DNA of 7,390 bases from an uncultured Clostridium sp. Its GTDB lineage: Bacteria; Bacillota; Clostridia; Peptostreptococcales; Peptostreptococcaceae. The stretch spans positions 1 through 7,390 of the forward strand of contig UQCY01000092.1 in assembly GCA_900539645.1 (NCBI GenBank), written 5' to 3'. Made by a program: the position numbers and the translations under genes. Below, piece after piece: positions 1 through 5,960 of this stretch. Numbering within the stretch: position 1 is the stretch's first letter; each line of letters opens with the position of its first letter. A model generated the notes under the pieces. The model had not been told where the DNA came from. It saw nothing but the letters and a program-made list of their open reading frames with translations, and searched no databases.

Positions 1-2
1 TT

Positions 3-917
3 ATGAAATACATAATAAAAACTAACAACCTAGATAAAAAATATAAAAACTTTTACAGTGTAAAGGGTGCAAATCTAAATATAAGAGAGAAGAGAATTTA
101 TGGACTTATTGGTCCAAATGGAGCTGGAAAAAGTACTACTATGAAGATGTTACTAGGACTTATAAAGCCTAGTGGAGGAAGTATAGAGATTATGGGAATG
201 GAGATGAACGAAAAAAATAGAAGTAAAATTCTATCTAATGTAGGCTCTCTTATAGAAAATCCAGCATACTACGAACATCTTACAGGCATGGAAAATATGA
301 AAATAATGCGGAATTTGATGAATGTATCAGATGAAAATATTCCAGATATTTTAAAGACAGTAAATATTTACGATAGCAGAAACAAAAAAGTAAAAGATTA
401 TTCTCTTGGAATGAAACAGCGTCTAGGAATTGCAATGGCTCTAATTTCATATCCTAGAATATTGATACTAGATGAGCCTATAAATGGACTAGATCCAGCC
501 GGAATAATAGAAATAAGAAATCTAATCAAGACATTGCCAGAAAAATATGGGATGACAGTAATAATTTCTAGTCATATATTATCTGAAATAGAGCATATAT
601 GTGATGATATTGCAGTTATAGAAGATGGAAAGATAATTTTTGAAGACGAAATATCTATATTAAAAGACAAGGGAAGAGAGAAGATAGGTATAGATGTTTC
701 TAATTTAGATTTAGCAAAGAAAATATTAAATGATAGAAAAATAACTTCAAGGATAGAAAACAATAGATTGATGCTAGAAAAAATAAGCGACGATAAAATT
801 GCAGAGATAAATAAAATATTTGTAGAAAATGGATTAAATGTATATAGAATAGAGTTAATTAAAAAGAGCTTAGAAGAAATATTCCTTGATTTAACAGGTA
901 AGAAGGTGAGGATATAA
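3..917 (+). CDS. ABC transporter ATP-binding protein, lantibiotic-immunity/bacitracin-resistance type (LanF/BcrA-like)
   Basis: This 304-residue cytoplasmic ATPase should energise the two permeases encoded just downstream, which in this family remove peptide antibiotics from the membrane. The motifs are complete. Walker A GPNGAGKST is at 37-45, the signature YSLGMKQ at 133-139, Walker B ILILDEP at 153-159, the D-loop NGLDP at 161-165 and the H-loop His at 191. Where most ABC ATPases have a Q-loop, this one reads SLIENPAYY (82-90), with Glu85 in the Gln position; an E-loop is a known hallmark of lantibiotic-immunity ATPases. Residues from about 225 form the usual variable C-terminal extension. 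The ATG at 3 matches the normal N-terminus of the family (the KTNNLDKKYKNF stretch follows), but its ribosome binding site lies outside the window. Its stop overlaps the next start by one base. The family is secure; the actual substrate is not. Confidence 0.93.
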   Translation: MKYIIKTNNLDKKYKNFYSVKGANLNIREKRIYGLIGPNGAGKSTTMKMLLGLIKPSGGSIEIMGMEMNEKNRSKILSNVGSLIENPAYYEHLTGMENMKIMRNLMNVSDENIPDILKTVNIYDSRNKKVKDYSLGMKQRLGIAMALISYPRILILDEPINGLDPAGIIEIRNLIKTLPEKYGMTVIISSHILSEIEHICDDIAVIEDGKIIFEDEISILKDKGREKIGIDVSNLDLAKKILNDRKITSRIENNRLMLEKISDDKIAEINKIFVENGLNVYRIELIKKSLEEIFLDLTGKKVRI

Positions 918-1687
918 TGAGAGTCAATATATTAAAAGGGACATATCTTGAATTTGAAAAGATGAAAAAGAAAAAAGTGCTTATCATAACATTGTTGTTT
1001 ACTTTGGTAACAGTAGTGTGGACTATGGCTGTATCAAATAACTTTTATTCAAGAGGAGAAACATCTCCTAGCGATATGTGGCTATATGGTTTAACTTCAA
1101 TAGCGCAAATAAATGCCCTACTTTCACCAATATTCTTATCTATAACAGCATCTAAGGTATCTGAAATAGAGCATAGAGGAGCAACGTTGAAGATTTTACT
1201 TACTAGACAGAGTAGAGCAAATTTATACGTATCAAAATTTGTGTACTGCGAAATAGTAGCTACTTTATGTACATTAGTACAGTTTTTAGGGTTTATTGCA
1301 GCTACATATTTCTCTGACTTCTTTGAAGCTGTACCAGTTTCATTAATGATACAATCAGTATTTGCTGTGGTAGTAGTAAATACAATGCTTATAGCGATAT
1401 TTTTATTAGTTTGTATTTCTATAAAAAATCAGGTATATGGTGTTGGTTCTGGACTACTTTTAGGATTATTGGGAATAATATCTATGCTGTTTCCGAGAAA
1501 TATAGCGATGTTTATTCCAAGCTATTATTATATGGATTTAATTCCTGCGAGAATGATTATGGGTGCTAAAAGAATAATAGGATTTGAAGTATTACCATTT
1601 GATTTGGGTACAATAGGAATTGTCATGGTATTTAGCCTATTCTTAATAGTTGTCGGATTAATGTTTTTCAATAGAAAAGAGGTGTAG
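917..1687 (+). CDS. ABC transporter permease, lantibiotic-immunity type (MutE/EpiE-like)
   Basis: This 256-residue membrane protein is probably half of the transmembrane channel served by the upstream ATPase. About six hydrophobic segments are visible, near residues 21-39, 60-80, 111-132, 145-168, 174-192 and 230-251. After the second segment comes SEIEHRGATLKILLT (82-96). It matches the 'E-x-E, G/W-x-x-L' cytoplasmic motif that typifies this ABC-2-like permease group. The protein ends FNRKEV, a common tail in the family. The ATG overlaps the ATPase stop codon (TAATG) and is preceded by an AAGGTGAGG ribosome binding site at 903-911, so translation is probably coupled. Three bases separate it from the next gene. 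Assignment to the E-type rather than the G-type subunit rests on gene order and is less certain than the permease call. Confidence 0.87.
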   Translation: MRVNILKGTYLEFEKMKKKKVLIITLLFTLVTVVWTMAVSNNFYSRGETSPSDMWLYGLTSIAQINALLSPIFLSITASKVSEIEHRGATLKILLTRQSRANLYVSKFVYCEIVATLCTLVQFLGFIAATYFSDFFEAVPVSLMIQSVFAVVVVNTMLIAIFLLVCISIKNQVYGVGSGLLLGLLGIISMLFPRNIAMFIPSYYYMDLIPARMIMGAKRIIGFEVLPFDLGTIGIVMVFSLFLIVVGLMFFNRKEV

Positions 1688-1690
1688 AAT

Positions 1691-2416
1691 ATGCTTTTTA
1701 GATGTATAAAATCAGAAATTATAAAGTTAAAAAGAAGTGGTATAGTCCCTGTTTTGATAATAATTCCATTGATTGCTGTTTTCATGGGTACTGGAAATTA
1801 TTATATGAATATAGGGGTACTTCAAAATAAATGGTACAGTCTTTGGACTCAGGTATCTTTGTTTTATAGTTACTTTTTCTTTCCGGCATCAATTGCATTA
1901 ATCTGCTCTTATTTGTGTAAGTTAGAGCATGAAAATTCAAATTGGAATATGATTTTAGCAGCTCCGATAAAAAGAAGAAATATAATTATATCAAAACTTG
2001 TATCAGCGACAATTTTAATATATTTTTCACAGATTATGGTTGCAATATTTTATATAATCGGTGGGAAAATAACTGGATTAGATTTAAATATACCTAAAGA
2101 ATTGATACAGTGGCTCTCTCTTGGAGCCGTAGCGGGAATATCTGTAGCAGCGGTACAGTTATTTATCTCTATGAATGTGAAGAATTTTGCAGTACCTGTT
2201 GGAATTTCAGTATGTTTATCCATATTAGGACTTAGATTTGTTATAGCAGAAAAAGCATTTACTATTCCATATTCGTTAGTTATATACAGCATGAGTGCAT
2301 TGAAACCTGGTGGGTTTGGTGGAGATGTAATTGTAAAAATATTAATAACATCGATTTTATTTACTATAATATTTGTATCGATAGAAAATATTATTTTAAA
2401 AAGAAAAGATGTATAA
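1691..2416 (+). CDS. ABC transporter permease, lantibiotic-immunity type (MutG/SpaG-like)
   Basis: This is the second permease of the exporter, 241 residues long and paralogous to the upstream one. Hydrophobic segments lie near residues 16-36, 56-77, 103-124, 139-161, 167-184 and 214-233. The loop after the second segment reads KLEHENSNWNMILAAPI (77-93), the same E-x-E...W...L..P motif in a fuller form. The tail LKRKDV parallels the RKEV ending of its partner. The start ATG is three bases after the previous stop, with an AAAGAGGTG ribosome binding site at 1676-1684. Three such genes in a row (ATPase, permease, permease) is the standard immunity module of lantibiotic loci. It also occurs alone as a peptide-antibiotic detoxification pump, usually beside a two-component system, which is not seen here. 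Confidence 0.86.
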   Translation: MLFRCIKSEIIKLKRSGIVPVLIIIPLIAVFMGTGNYYMNIGVLQNKWYSLWTQVSLFYSYFFFPASIALICSYLCKLEHENSNWNMILAAPIKRRNIIISKLVSATILIYFSQIMVAIFYIIGGKITGLDLNIPKELIQWLSLGAVAGISVAAVQLFISMNVKNFAVPVGISVCLSILGLRFVIAEKAFTIPYSLVIYSMSALKPGGFGGDVIVKILITSILFTIIFVSIENIILKRKDV

Positions 2417-2454
2417 AAAATAAAAAATCAATAAAAAATTCTGAAGGAATTTAA

Positions 2455-2487
2455 TATAATTTATAGAATATCTTAAATACAGATATT
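2455..2487 (+). promoter_or_regulatory. Weak candidate promoter -10 and leader inverted repeat before the DUF3841 pair
   Basis: The 92-base gap after the transporter contains TATAAT at 2455-2460, but I find no good -35 at the right distance (the bases 17 upstream read TAAAAA). Just downstream is a perfect 7-base inverted repeat, AATATCT (2467-2473) and AGATATT (2481-2487), separated by 7 bases. It would sit at or just after a transcription start from that -10, ahead of the ribosome binding site. It could be an operator or a leader stem. A short AAATTC/GAATTT stem at 2436-2452 lacks a T-run, so it is not a convincing terminator. In such AT-rich DNA these elements may be chance. Confidence 0.3.
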
Positions 2488-2491
2488 ATAT

Positions 2492-2497
2492 AAAGGA
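2492..2497 (+). promoter_or_regulatory. Ribosome binding site deciding the ATG at 2509
   Basis: AAAGGA lies 11 bases before the ATG at 2509 and only 2 bases before an in-frame TTG at 2500. The spacing is too short for the TTG and somewhat long but workable for the ATG. The ATG also puts the conserved V-W-T-x-Q stretch near residue 7, where the family has it. Confidence 0.55.
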
Positions 2498-2508
2498 ACT
2501 TGATAGCT

Positions 2509-3066
2509 ATGGAAAAGATAAAGGTATGGACAAAGCAAAACAAAGACGTTCTTGAGCAGCTAGAGAGAGATGGAAGATATATAGCTAGGAAAGAATATAT
2601 AATAAAAGATCTTCAAGAACACGCAGATTTAGTTCTCGATGTGTATGGATGGCTTTCGAGAAGTGGTCCACTTTCAAAAGACAAGCCAAAAGATGTAAGT
2701 TATCCTATTTGGGTATCTTTCAAAAAAGATGCGACAATGATGAACGACGAAAATTCTGTGATACTAGAACTAGAGTTAGATCCGAGTATTATAACTCATG
2801 TAAATATAGAAAAATGGGGAATGATTTTAAACTATTCATATATTCCAGCGGATGAGGTCGATGCTAAAAGACATAGGCAGCTTTTGGCAGACTATGGTGT
2901 AAGTGATGCACAGGCGTATATGAGTAGATTCTATCCACAAATAAAAATGGAAATTATGAGTAGTTGGTCTAGGCTATTTGACGATAATGTAAAGGCAAAT
3001 AGCGATGCATGCTACGGAAATATTTGGGAGGTAAAGGAAGAATGGATTACTCAAATAATAAAATAA
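2509..3066 (+). CDS. DUF3841-family protein of unknown function (first of two paralogues)
   Basis: This encodes a soluble 185-residue protein with no signal peptide or membrane segment. It resembles the uncharacterised DUF3841 family. The visible landmarks are an opening KVWTKQ (5-10), VYGWL at 45-49, YPIW at 65-68, an acidic-hydrophobic strand (85-91), EKWGMILNYSYI at 101-112, FYPQIKMEIM at 141-150, SWSRLF at 152-157 and a closing IWEVKEEWI at 172-180. The regularly placed Trp and Tyr residues suggest a compact single domain with a conserved pocket. No catalytic motif of a known enzyme class is apparent, so I assign no function. I chose the ATG at 2509 over an in-frame TTG nine bases earlier because of ribosome binding site spacing. 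The gene overlaps its paralogue by 25 bases. It trails the peptide-export transporter by 92 bases, which may or may not mean a shared role. Confidence 0.78.
   Translation: MEKIKVWTKQNKDVLEQLERDGRYIARKEYIIKDLQEHADLVLDVYGWLSRSGPLSKDKPKDVSYPIWVSFKKDATMMNDENSVILELELDPSIITHVNIEKWGMILNYSYIPADEVDAKRHRQLLADYGVSDAQAYMSRFYPQIKMEIMSSWSRLFDDNVKANSDACYGNIWEVKEEWITQIIK
3026..3038 (+). promoter_or_regulatory. Ribosome binding site inside the first DUF3841 gene, setting the second gene's start
   Basis: GGGAGG at 3026-3031 lies 10 bases before the ATG at 3042, with a second purine block (AAAGGA, 3033-3038) closer in. Both sit inside the coding end of the upstream paralogue, where they specify part of its W-E-V-K-E-E-W motif. 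An earlier in-frame ATG at 3009 has no Shine-Dalgarno sequence at a usable distance, so 3042 is preferred. Confidence 0.65.
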
Positions 3067-3623
3067 CTTTGTATGCACTTCAGGCAGATCCTGTTATAGA
3101 AGCGATAAAGAAAGATGGTGTGTGTTTTTCTAAGAAAAAATATGTTGAAAAGAAGTATGTAGAAAGTGCAGCTGTATTTACAACTGTGTATTCTTGGTTT
3201 GTAAATGAAGCTGGTAGATTTGCTAAAAAGCCAGAAGGAGCTGAGTATCCGTATTGGGCCTTTAAAGACCTATACAACGTAGACCAAGCAAATGGAGGAA
3301 ATGTTTTAAAATTAGAAGTTCCACTAGATGAAGTAGTTCTTTTCGATGTTAGAGATTGGAATAGGATTATGTGTCTGAAGTATTTAGGAAAAGACGAAAA
3401 AGAAGAGGCTGCTTTTAGAGAAAAGATAGCTCCTTATGGTGTGTTAGAAACTAAGATAATGTTGACTAATTTTTATCCTGATTTAAAGAGGGAAGTAATG
3501 GATAGTTGGCAAAATCTTTTTAGAAATGAAGATAAGCTAAAAAATGGTGAGGATGTCACTAAAAACGGCATACAAGCTGGACTTTGGCAAATAAAAAAAG
3601 AATGGATAGTAGAGGGATTATAA
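3042..3623 (+). CDS. DUF3841-family protein of unknown function (second paralogue)
   Basis: This 193-residue soluble protein is collinear with the upstream gene product. Corresponding landmarks are LYALQ (10-14), VYSWF (49-53), YPYW (69-72), RDWNRIMCLKYLG (104-116), FYPDLKREVM (144-153), SWQNLF (155-160) and LWQIKKEWI (181-189). It differs by a Tyr in place of the early Trp and by a tandem KKYVEKKYVE stretch at 32-41. Longer loops occur around 80-88 and 163-178. An upstream in-frame ATG at 3009 would add 11 residues (LRKYLGGKGR and Met) that have no counterpart in the paralogue, so the start at 3042 is preferred. Starting there, the gene overlaps its neighbour by 25 bases, which points to coupled translation and possibly a heteromer. 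Its biochemical function is unknown. A palindrome and a terminator follow. Confidence 0.8.
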   Translation: MDYSNNKITLYALQADPVIEAIKKDGVCFSKKKYVEKKYVESAAVFTTVYSWFVNEAGRFAKKPEGAEYPYWAFKDLYNVDQANGGNVLKLEVPLDEVVLFDVRDWNRIMCLKYLGKDEKEEAAFREKIAPYGVLETKIMLTNFYPDLKREVMDSWQNLFRNEDKLKNGEDVTKNGIQAGLWQIKKEWIVEGL

Positions 3624-3627
3624 TAAA

Positions 3628-3751
3628 AAGGACAATAGAATAACTGCTCTGTGCTCCAGTCCTCAGCGCCCCATCCTATTATGTAACACATTTATAGGAT
3701 ATGGGGCGCTTGCGGAATTGTCGCCATAGAGCAGTTATTTCTATTGTCCTT
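3628..3751. repeat. 124-base nested inverted repeat (possible miniature element or large structured RNA/terminator)
   Basis: The outer arms are 3628-3650 and 3728-3751. They are exact reverse complements over 23 bases apart from one extra A in the right arm. Inside is a second inverted pair, 3666-3679 and 3694-3709, starting and ending in GCGCCCCA/TGGGGCGC with a two-base bulge and a loop of about 14 bases. The linkers between inner and outer arms (3651-3665, 3710-3727) are only loosely complementary. The core is visibly richer in G+C than anything nearby. T-rich stretches follow the palindrome on both strands, so it could terminate transcription in both directions. No obvious target-site duplication flanks it. 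It may instead be a non-autonomous mobile repeat; I cannot tell without other copies. Confidence 0.75.
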
Positions 3752-3769
3752 ATTTTATTTACTTGTTAC

Positions 3770-3805
3770 AAGATGTATCGGAAAATTATCTGGTACATCT
3801 TTTTT
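3770..3805 (+). terminator. Rho-independent terminator after the DUF3841 pair
   Basis: The arms AAGATGTATC (3770-3779) and GGTACATCTT (3792-3801) form a 10-pair stem with one G-U pair and a 12-base loop. A run of six T residues follows (3800-3805, the first two shared with the stem). It lies 146 bases after the second DUF3841 gene and well before the PTS regulator, so it probably separates the two transcription units. Confidence 0.72.
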
Positions 3806-3858
3806 ATTGGAAAAATTATATATAAATATAAGTAAAGGAAAAAAATAAACGTAAACTA

Positions 3859-3888
3859 TGCATAAATAGAAGATATAGGTTGCATAAA
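3859..3888. repeat. TGCATAAA direct repeat with a 22-base period
   Basis: TGCATAAA occurs at 3859-3866 and again at 3881-3888, exactly 22 bases apart (about two helical turns), upstream of the PTS-operon promoter. The placement suits an upstream activator site, but two short AT-rich copies could be chance. Apart from this, 3806-3900 shows nothing but AT-rich sequence. Confidence 0.35.
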
Positions 3889-3900
3889 ATCGATTTCAAA

Positions 3901-3970
3901 TGTGGCACTTTTATGTTTTCTTTGCCACAATGAAGGAAAAATTTTATAATTGCGGCAAATTAATGTGGTA
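3901..3970. promoter_or_regulatory. Candidate operator array of TGTGGCA-type half-sites
   Basis: TGTGGCA lies at 3901-3907 and its exact inverse TGCCACA at 3923-3929. Two one-mismatch forward copies follow, TGCGGCA at 3951-3957 and TGTGGTA at 3964-3970. The inverted copy overlaps the -35 hexamer and the third copy covers the expected transcription start. From memory, the half-site TTGCCACA resembles that proposed for MtlR, a PRD-type activator of Bacillus (TTGnCACA-N4-TGTGnCAA), but here the pair faces outward with wider spacing. Binding by the regulator encoded next door is inferred. Confidence 0.5.
3922..3950 (+). promoter_or_regulatory. Sigma-A promoter of the PTS regulator operon
   Basis: TTGCCA at 3922-3927 (5 of 6 bases of TTGACA) is followed by a 17-base spacer and a perfect TATAAT at 3945-3950. 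Transcription would start near 3957 and give a leader of about 54 bases. Further TATAAT boxes at 3973-3978 and 3984-3989 have poorer -35 partners and are secondary candidates. Confidence 0.68.
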
Positions 3971-3995
3971 ATTATAATAAAGTTATAATAATCCT

Positions 3996-4000
3996 AGGAG
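3996..4000 (+). promoter_or_regulatory. Ribosome binding site for the GTG start at 4011
   Basis: AGGAG sits 10 bases before GTG. The nearer ATG at 4001 meets a stop codon after two codons (ATG AAG TAA), so the GTG is the only sensible start. It leads straight into the normal L-x-x-R-Q opening of this regulator family. Confidence 0.75.
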
Positions 4001-4010
4001 ATGAAGTAAA

Positions 4011-5936
4011 GTGATCACATTAAACGAAAGACAAAATAGTATTTTAAAATACTTATATAATAAAAAAGATTATACAACGATAAATGAAATATCAAAAGAA
4101 TTTAAAGTTAGTGTAAGAACAATTAGATACGATTTGGATAATATAGAATATACGCTGAAGGATAATGAGAAAATTTCCTTAGTTAGAACGCCAAGATACG
4201 GTATCAAGTTGGAATTCAAAGGAAAAAGAGATATATTGACATTTTCATCGATTTTCGATTGCGTGGAAATCAATTCGCCAGAGGATAGGGTAATTTTCAT
4301 AGCGATAAATCTTTTGATAGGAAATAGTAAAGTTGAAGAATTGTCAAATATGCTTTCAATAAGTAAGAATACAGTTGTATCAGATTTAAAGAAAGCTAAG
4401 GAGATATTGAATAACCTAAGAATAAATGTAATTTCTAAGGCATACGTTGGAACTTGTATAGAAGGAGATGAAGAAGATATAAGATATGCTTTCATCAATC
4501 TATACTATAAAATTTCAAACTCAGACAATTACAAACTTCTAAAAATGATTATAGATGATTTTGATTCGATAAAAGCAGATATAGAAGAAAGAATACATAA
4601 GATAGAAAGTAGACTTTCTCTTGAGTACTCAGATACATCATTTAAAGAATTAATTATCATTATAATGTACTGCTTTATGAGAATGGGAGAGTATTCAAAC
4701 TTTAATTATAGTGAAGAATATATACATGAAAAAGAGCAGGAAGAAGAATTCGAGGCCATACAATACGCATTTGCTGATAAAACAGAGGATAAGAAAGAGA
4801 TTTGCTACTTAATGAAGTGGTTTAAAAGTGCAAAGGTCATGAGTTTTATAAATGATAAATCTGATGTAAAAATGGATGGTAATAAATATCTAGCAATGAG
4901 AATAATCGAAGACATGGAAAAATACACCGGAATAGACTATTCAAATGATTTTGATTTTGTAAATTCGGTTGTAATGCACTTCAGTGTGGCAATGTACAGA
5001 ATGCAAAACAACTTTAAGATTGAAAACCCATTAAAAGAAGATATAAAAATGAGGTTGGGGATAATTTACCAAATAACAGAAGATGTTATGAAAAAATACG
5101 AAAGTGAAATCGGGGTAGAATTTCCTGACGACGAGGTTTCTTACATGGCTATGCACTTTGGAGCAGCCTTTGAGAGAAAAACTCAAGAAATATTTGATAC
5201 AAAAGCACTGATAGTTTGCAACAGTGGACTAGCTACAGCAGGACTTCTAAGTGCGAGAATGGAAGTAATGCTTCCTCAGATACAGGTTGAAGGTGTCTGT
5301 AGATTAAATAACTTAGAAGATGAGTTAAAAAACAAGGATGTTGATATTATAATTTCCACTGTTCCTATAAGAAATACAGATATTGAATATGTTGAAGTTA
5401 ACCCTATGCTTAATATAGATGACGTTTTAAAGCTTAAAAAACTAGCATTTAATAACGTATACGAAAAAAGTAGTGAATATCTTGTTTCTAAGTACAAGGG
5501 AGATAAAGTATCATCAGTTGCAGAAATTATTAAAAAGAGCAATGCAGCCTTTTTATACGATGCAGATAACTGGAGAGATGCAATAGCAGAAGCGTCAAAA
5601 CCACTTATAAAATCTGGAGATATAAAGGAAGAATACGTAGACGATATGATAAAGGCAATAGAAGATCTTGGTACATATATGGTATTCATACCAGAAATAG
5701 CATTTGTACATGCATCTAATAAGAATGTTGTAAACAATGCTGTATCGATGCTAACTCTAAAAAACGAGATTTATTTCGGTGACAACTCAGAGGTGAGAAT
5801 TAAGTCCATAGTTGTTTTAGCAAACAAGGATGAAAATAAAAATCTAATTGAGTTAATCAATATACTAACTAAAAATAATAATGCAGATAAATTTAAAAAT
5901 GCAGAAAAATATTTTGACCTAAAAATTATGGTTTAG
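4011..5936 (+). CDS. PRD-domain transcription activator with EIIB-like and EIIA-like domains (BglG/MtlR/LicR family)
   Basis: This 641-residue regulator should switch on the downstream PTS genes according to the phosphorylation state of PTS proteins. The domains in order are an N-terminal winged HTH (about 3-60, SVRTIRYDLDNI at 34-45), a second Mga-like HTH (about 90-150, NMLSISKNTVVSDL), PRD1 (about 185-280), PRD2 (about 295-392), a GatB/UlaB-like EIIB domain (about 397-485) with Cys403 in VCNSG, and an EIIA domain (about 505-640) with His567 in FVHAS. PRD2 keeps both usual histidines, His323 and His382. In PRD1 the equivalent positions read Ile217 and Trp270, so it looks non-phosphorylatable. 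There is no RNA-binding CAT domain, so it is a DNA-binding activator even if databases label it an antiterminator. It starts with GTG and heads the operon, 24 bases before the EIIA gene, which suggests autoregulation. Confidence 0.9.
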   Translation: MITLNERQNSILKYLYNKKDYTTINEISKEFKVSVRTIRYDLDNIEYTLKDNEKISLVRTPRYGIKLEFKGKRDILTFSSIFDCVEINSPEDRVIFIAINLLIGNSKVEELSNMLSISKNTVVSDLKKAKEILNNLRINVISKAYVGTCIEGDEEDIRYAFINLYYKISNSDNYKLLKMIIDDFDSIKADIEERIHKIESRLSLEYSDTSFKELIIIIMYCFMRMGEYSNFNYSEEYIHEKEQEEEFEAIQYAFADKTEDKKEICYLMKWFKSAKVMSFINDKSDVKMDGNKYLAMRIIEDMEKYTGIDYSNDFDFVNSVVMHFSVAMYRMQNNFKIENPLKEDIKMRLGIIYQITEDVMKKYESEIGVEFPDDEVSYMAMHFGAAFERKTQEIFDTKALIVCNSGLATAGLLSARMEVMLPQIQVEGVCRLNNLEDELKNKDVDIIISTVPIRNTDIEYVEVNPMLNIDDVLKLKKLAFNNVYEKSSEYLVSKYKGDKVSSVAEIIKKSNAAFLYDADNWRDAIAEASKPLIKSGDIKEEYVDDMIKAIEDLGTYMVFIPEIAFVHASNKNVVNNAVSMLTLKNEIYFGDNSEVRIKSIVVLANKDENKNLIELINILTKNNNADKFKNAEKYFDLKIMV

Positions 5937-5960
5937 ACAATTTAGTCAGGAGATAGAAAG

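Noticed and set aside
2436..2452. AAATTC/GAATTT stem as a terminator for the ABC transporter genes
   Set aside because: It has only six mostly A-T pairs and no T-run, too weak to call a terminator.
3009..3041. Extended N-terminus of the second DUF3841 protein from the ATG at 3009
   Set aside because: No Shine-Dalgarno sequence precedes it, and the extra 11 residues match nothing in the paralogue. The ATG at 3042 has a strong ribosome binding site.
3473..3691. Minus-strand ORF of 72 codons covering the end of the second DUF3841 gene and half of the palindrome
   Set aside because: It is antisense to a well-supported gene, has no recognisable domain, and its start lies inside the palindrome. 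Other minus-strand ORFs (for example 4070-4498 and 5276-5737) are likewise shadows of the regulator gene.
3774..3836. Short + strand ORF of about 20 codons starting ATGTATCGG
   Set aside because: It has no ribosome binding site and lies on top of the Rho-independent terminator.
3903..3918. TGGCAC followed by a T-rich stretch, resembling a sigma-54 (-24/-12) promoter
   Set aside because: The GC expected ten bases after the GG is TG here, and the regulator is a PRD/EIIA-EIIB type without the AAA+ domain of sigma-54 activators. A good sigma-A promoter overlaps the same region.
3901..3929. TGTGGCA/TGCCACA inverted repeat as a terminator stem
   Set aside because: The loop is 15 bases and no T-run follows. 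It fits an operator better.
3951..4010. Possible RNA antiterminator (RAT) hairpin before the BglG-family gene
   Set aside because: The encoded regulator has DNA-binding HTH domains and no CAT RNA-binding domain, and I see no hairpin with a T-run in the leader.
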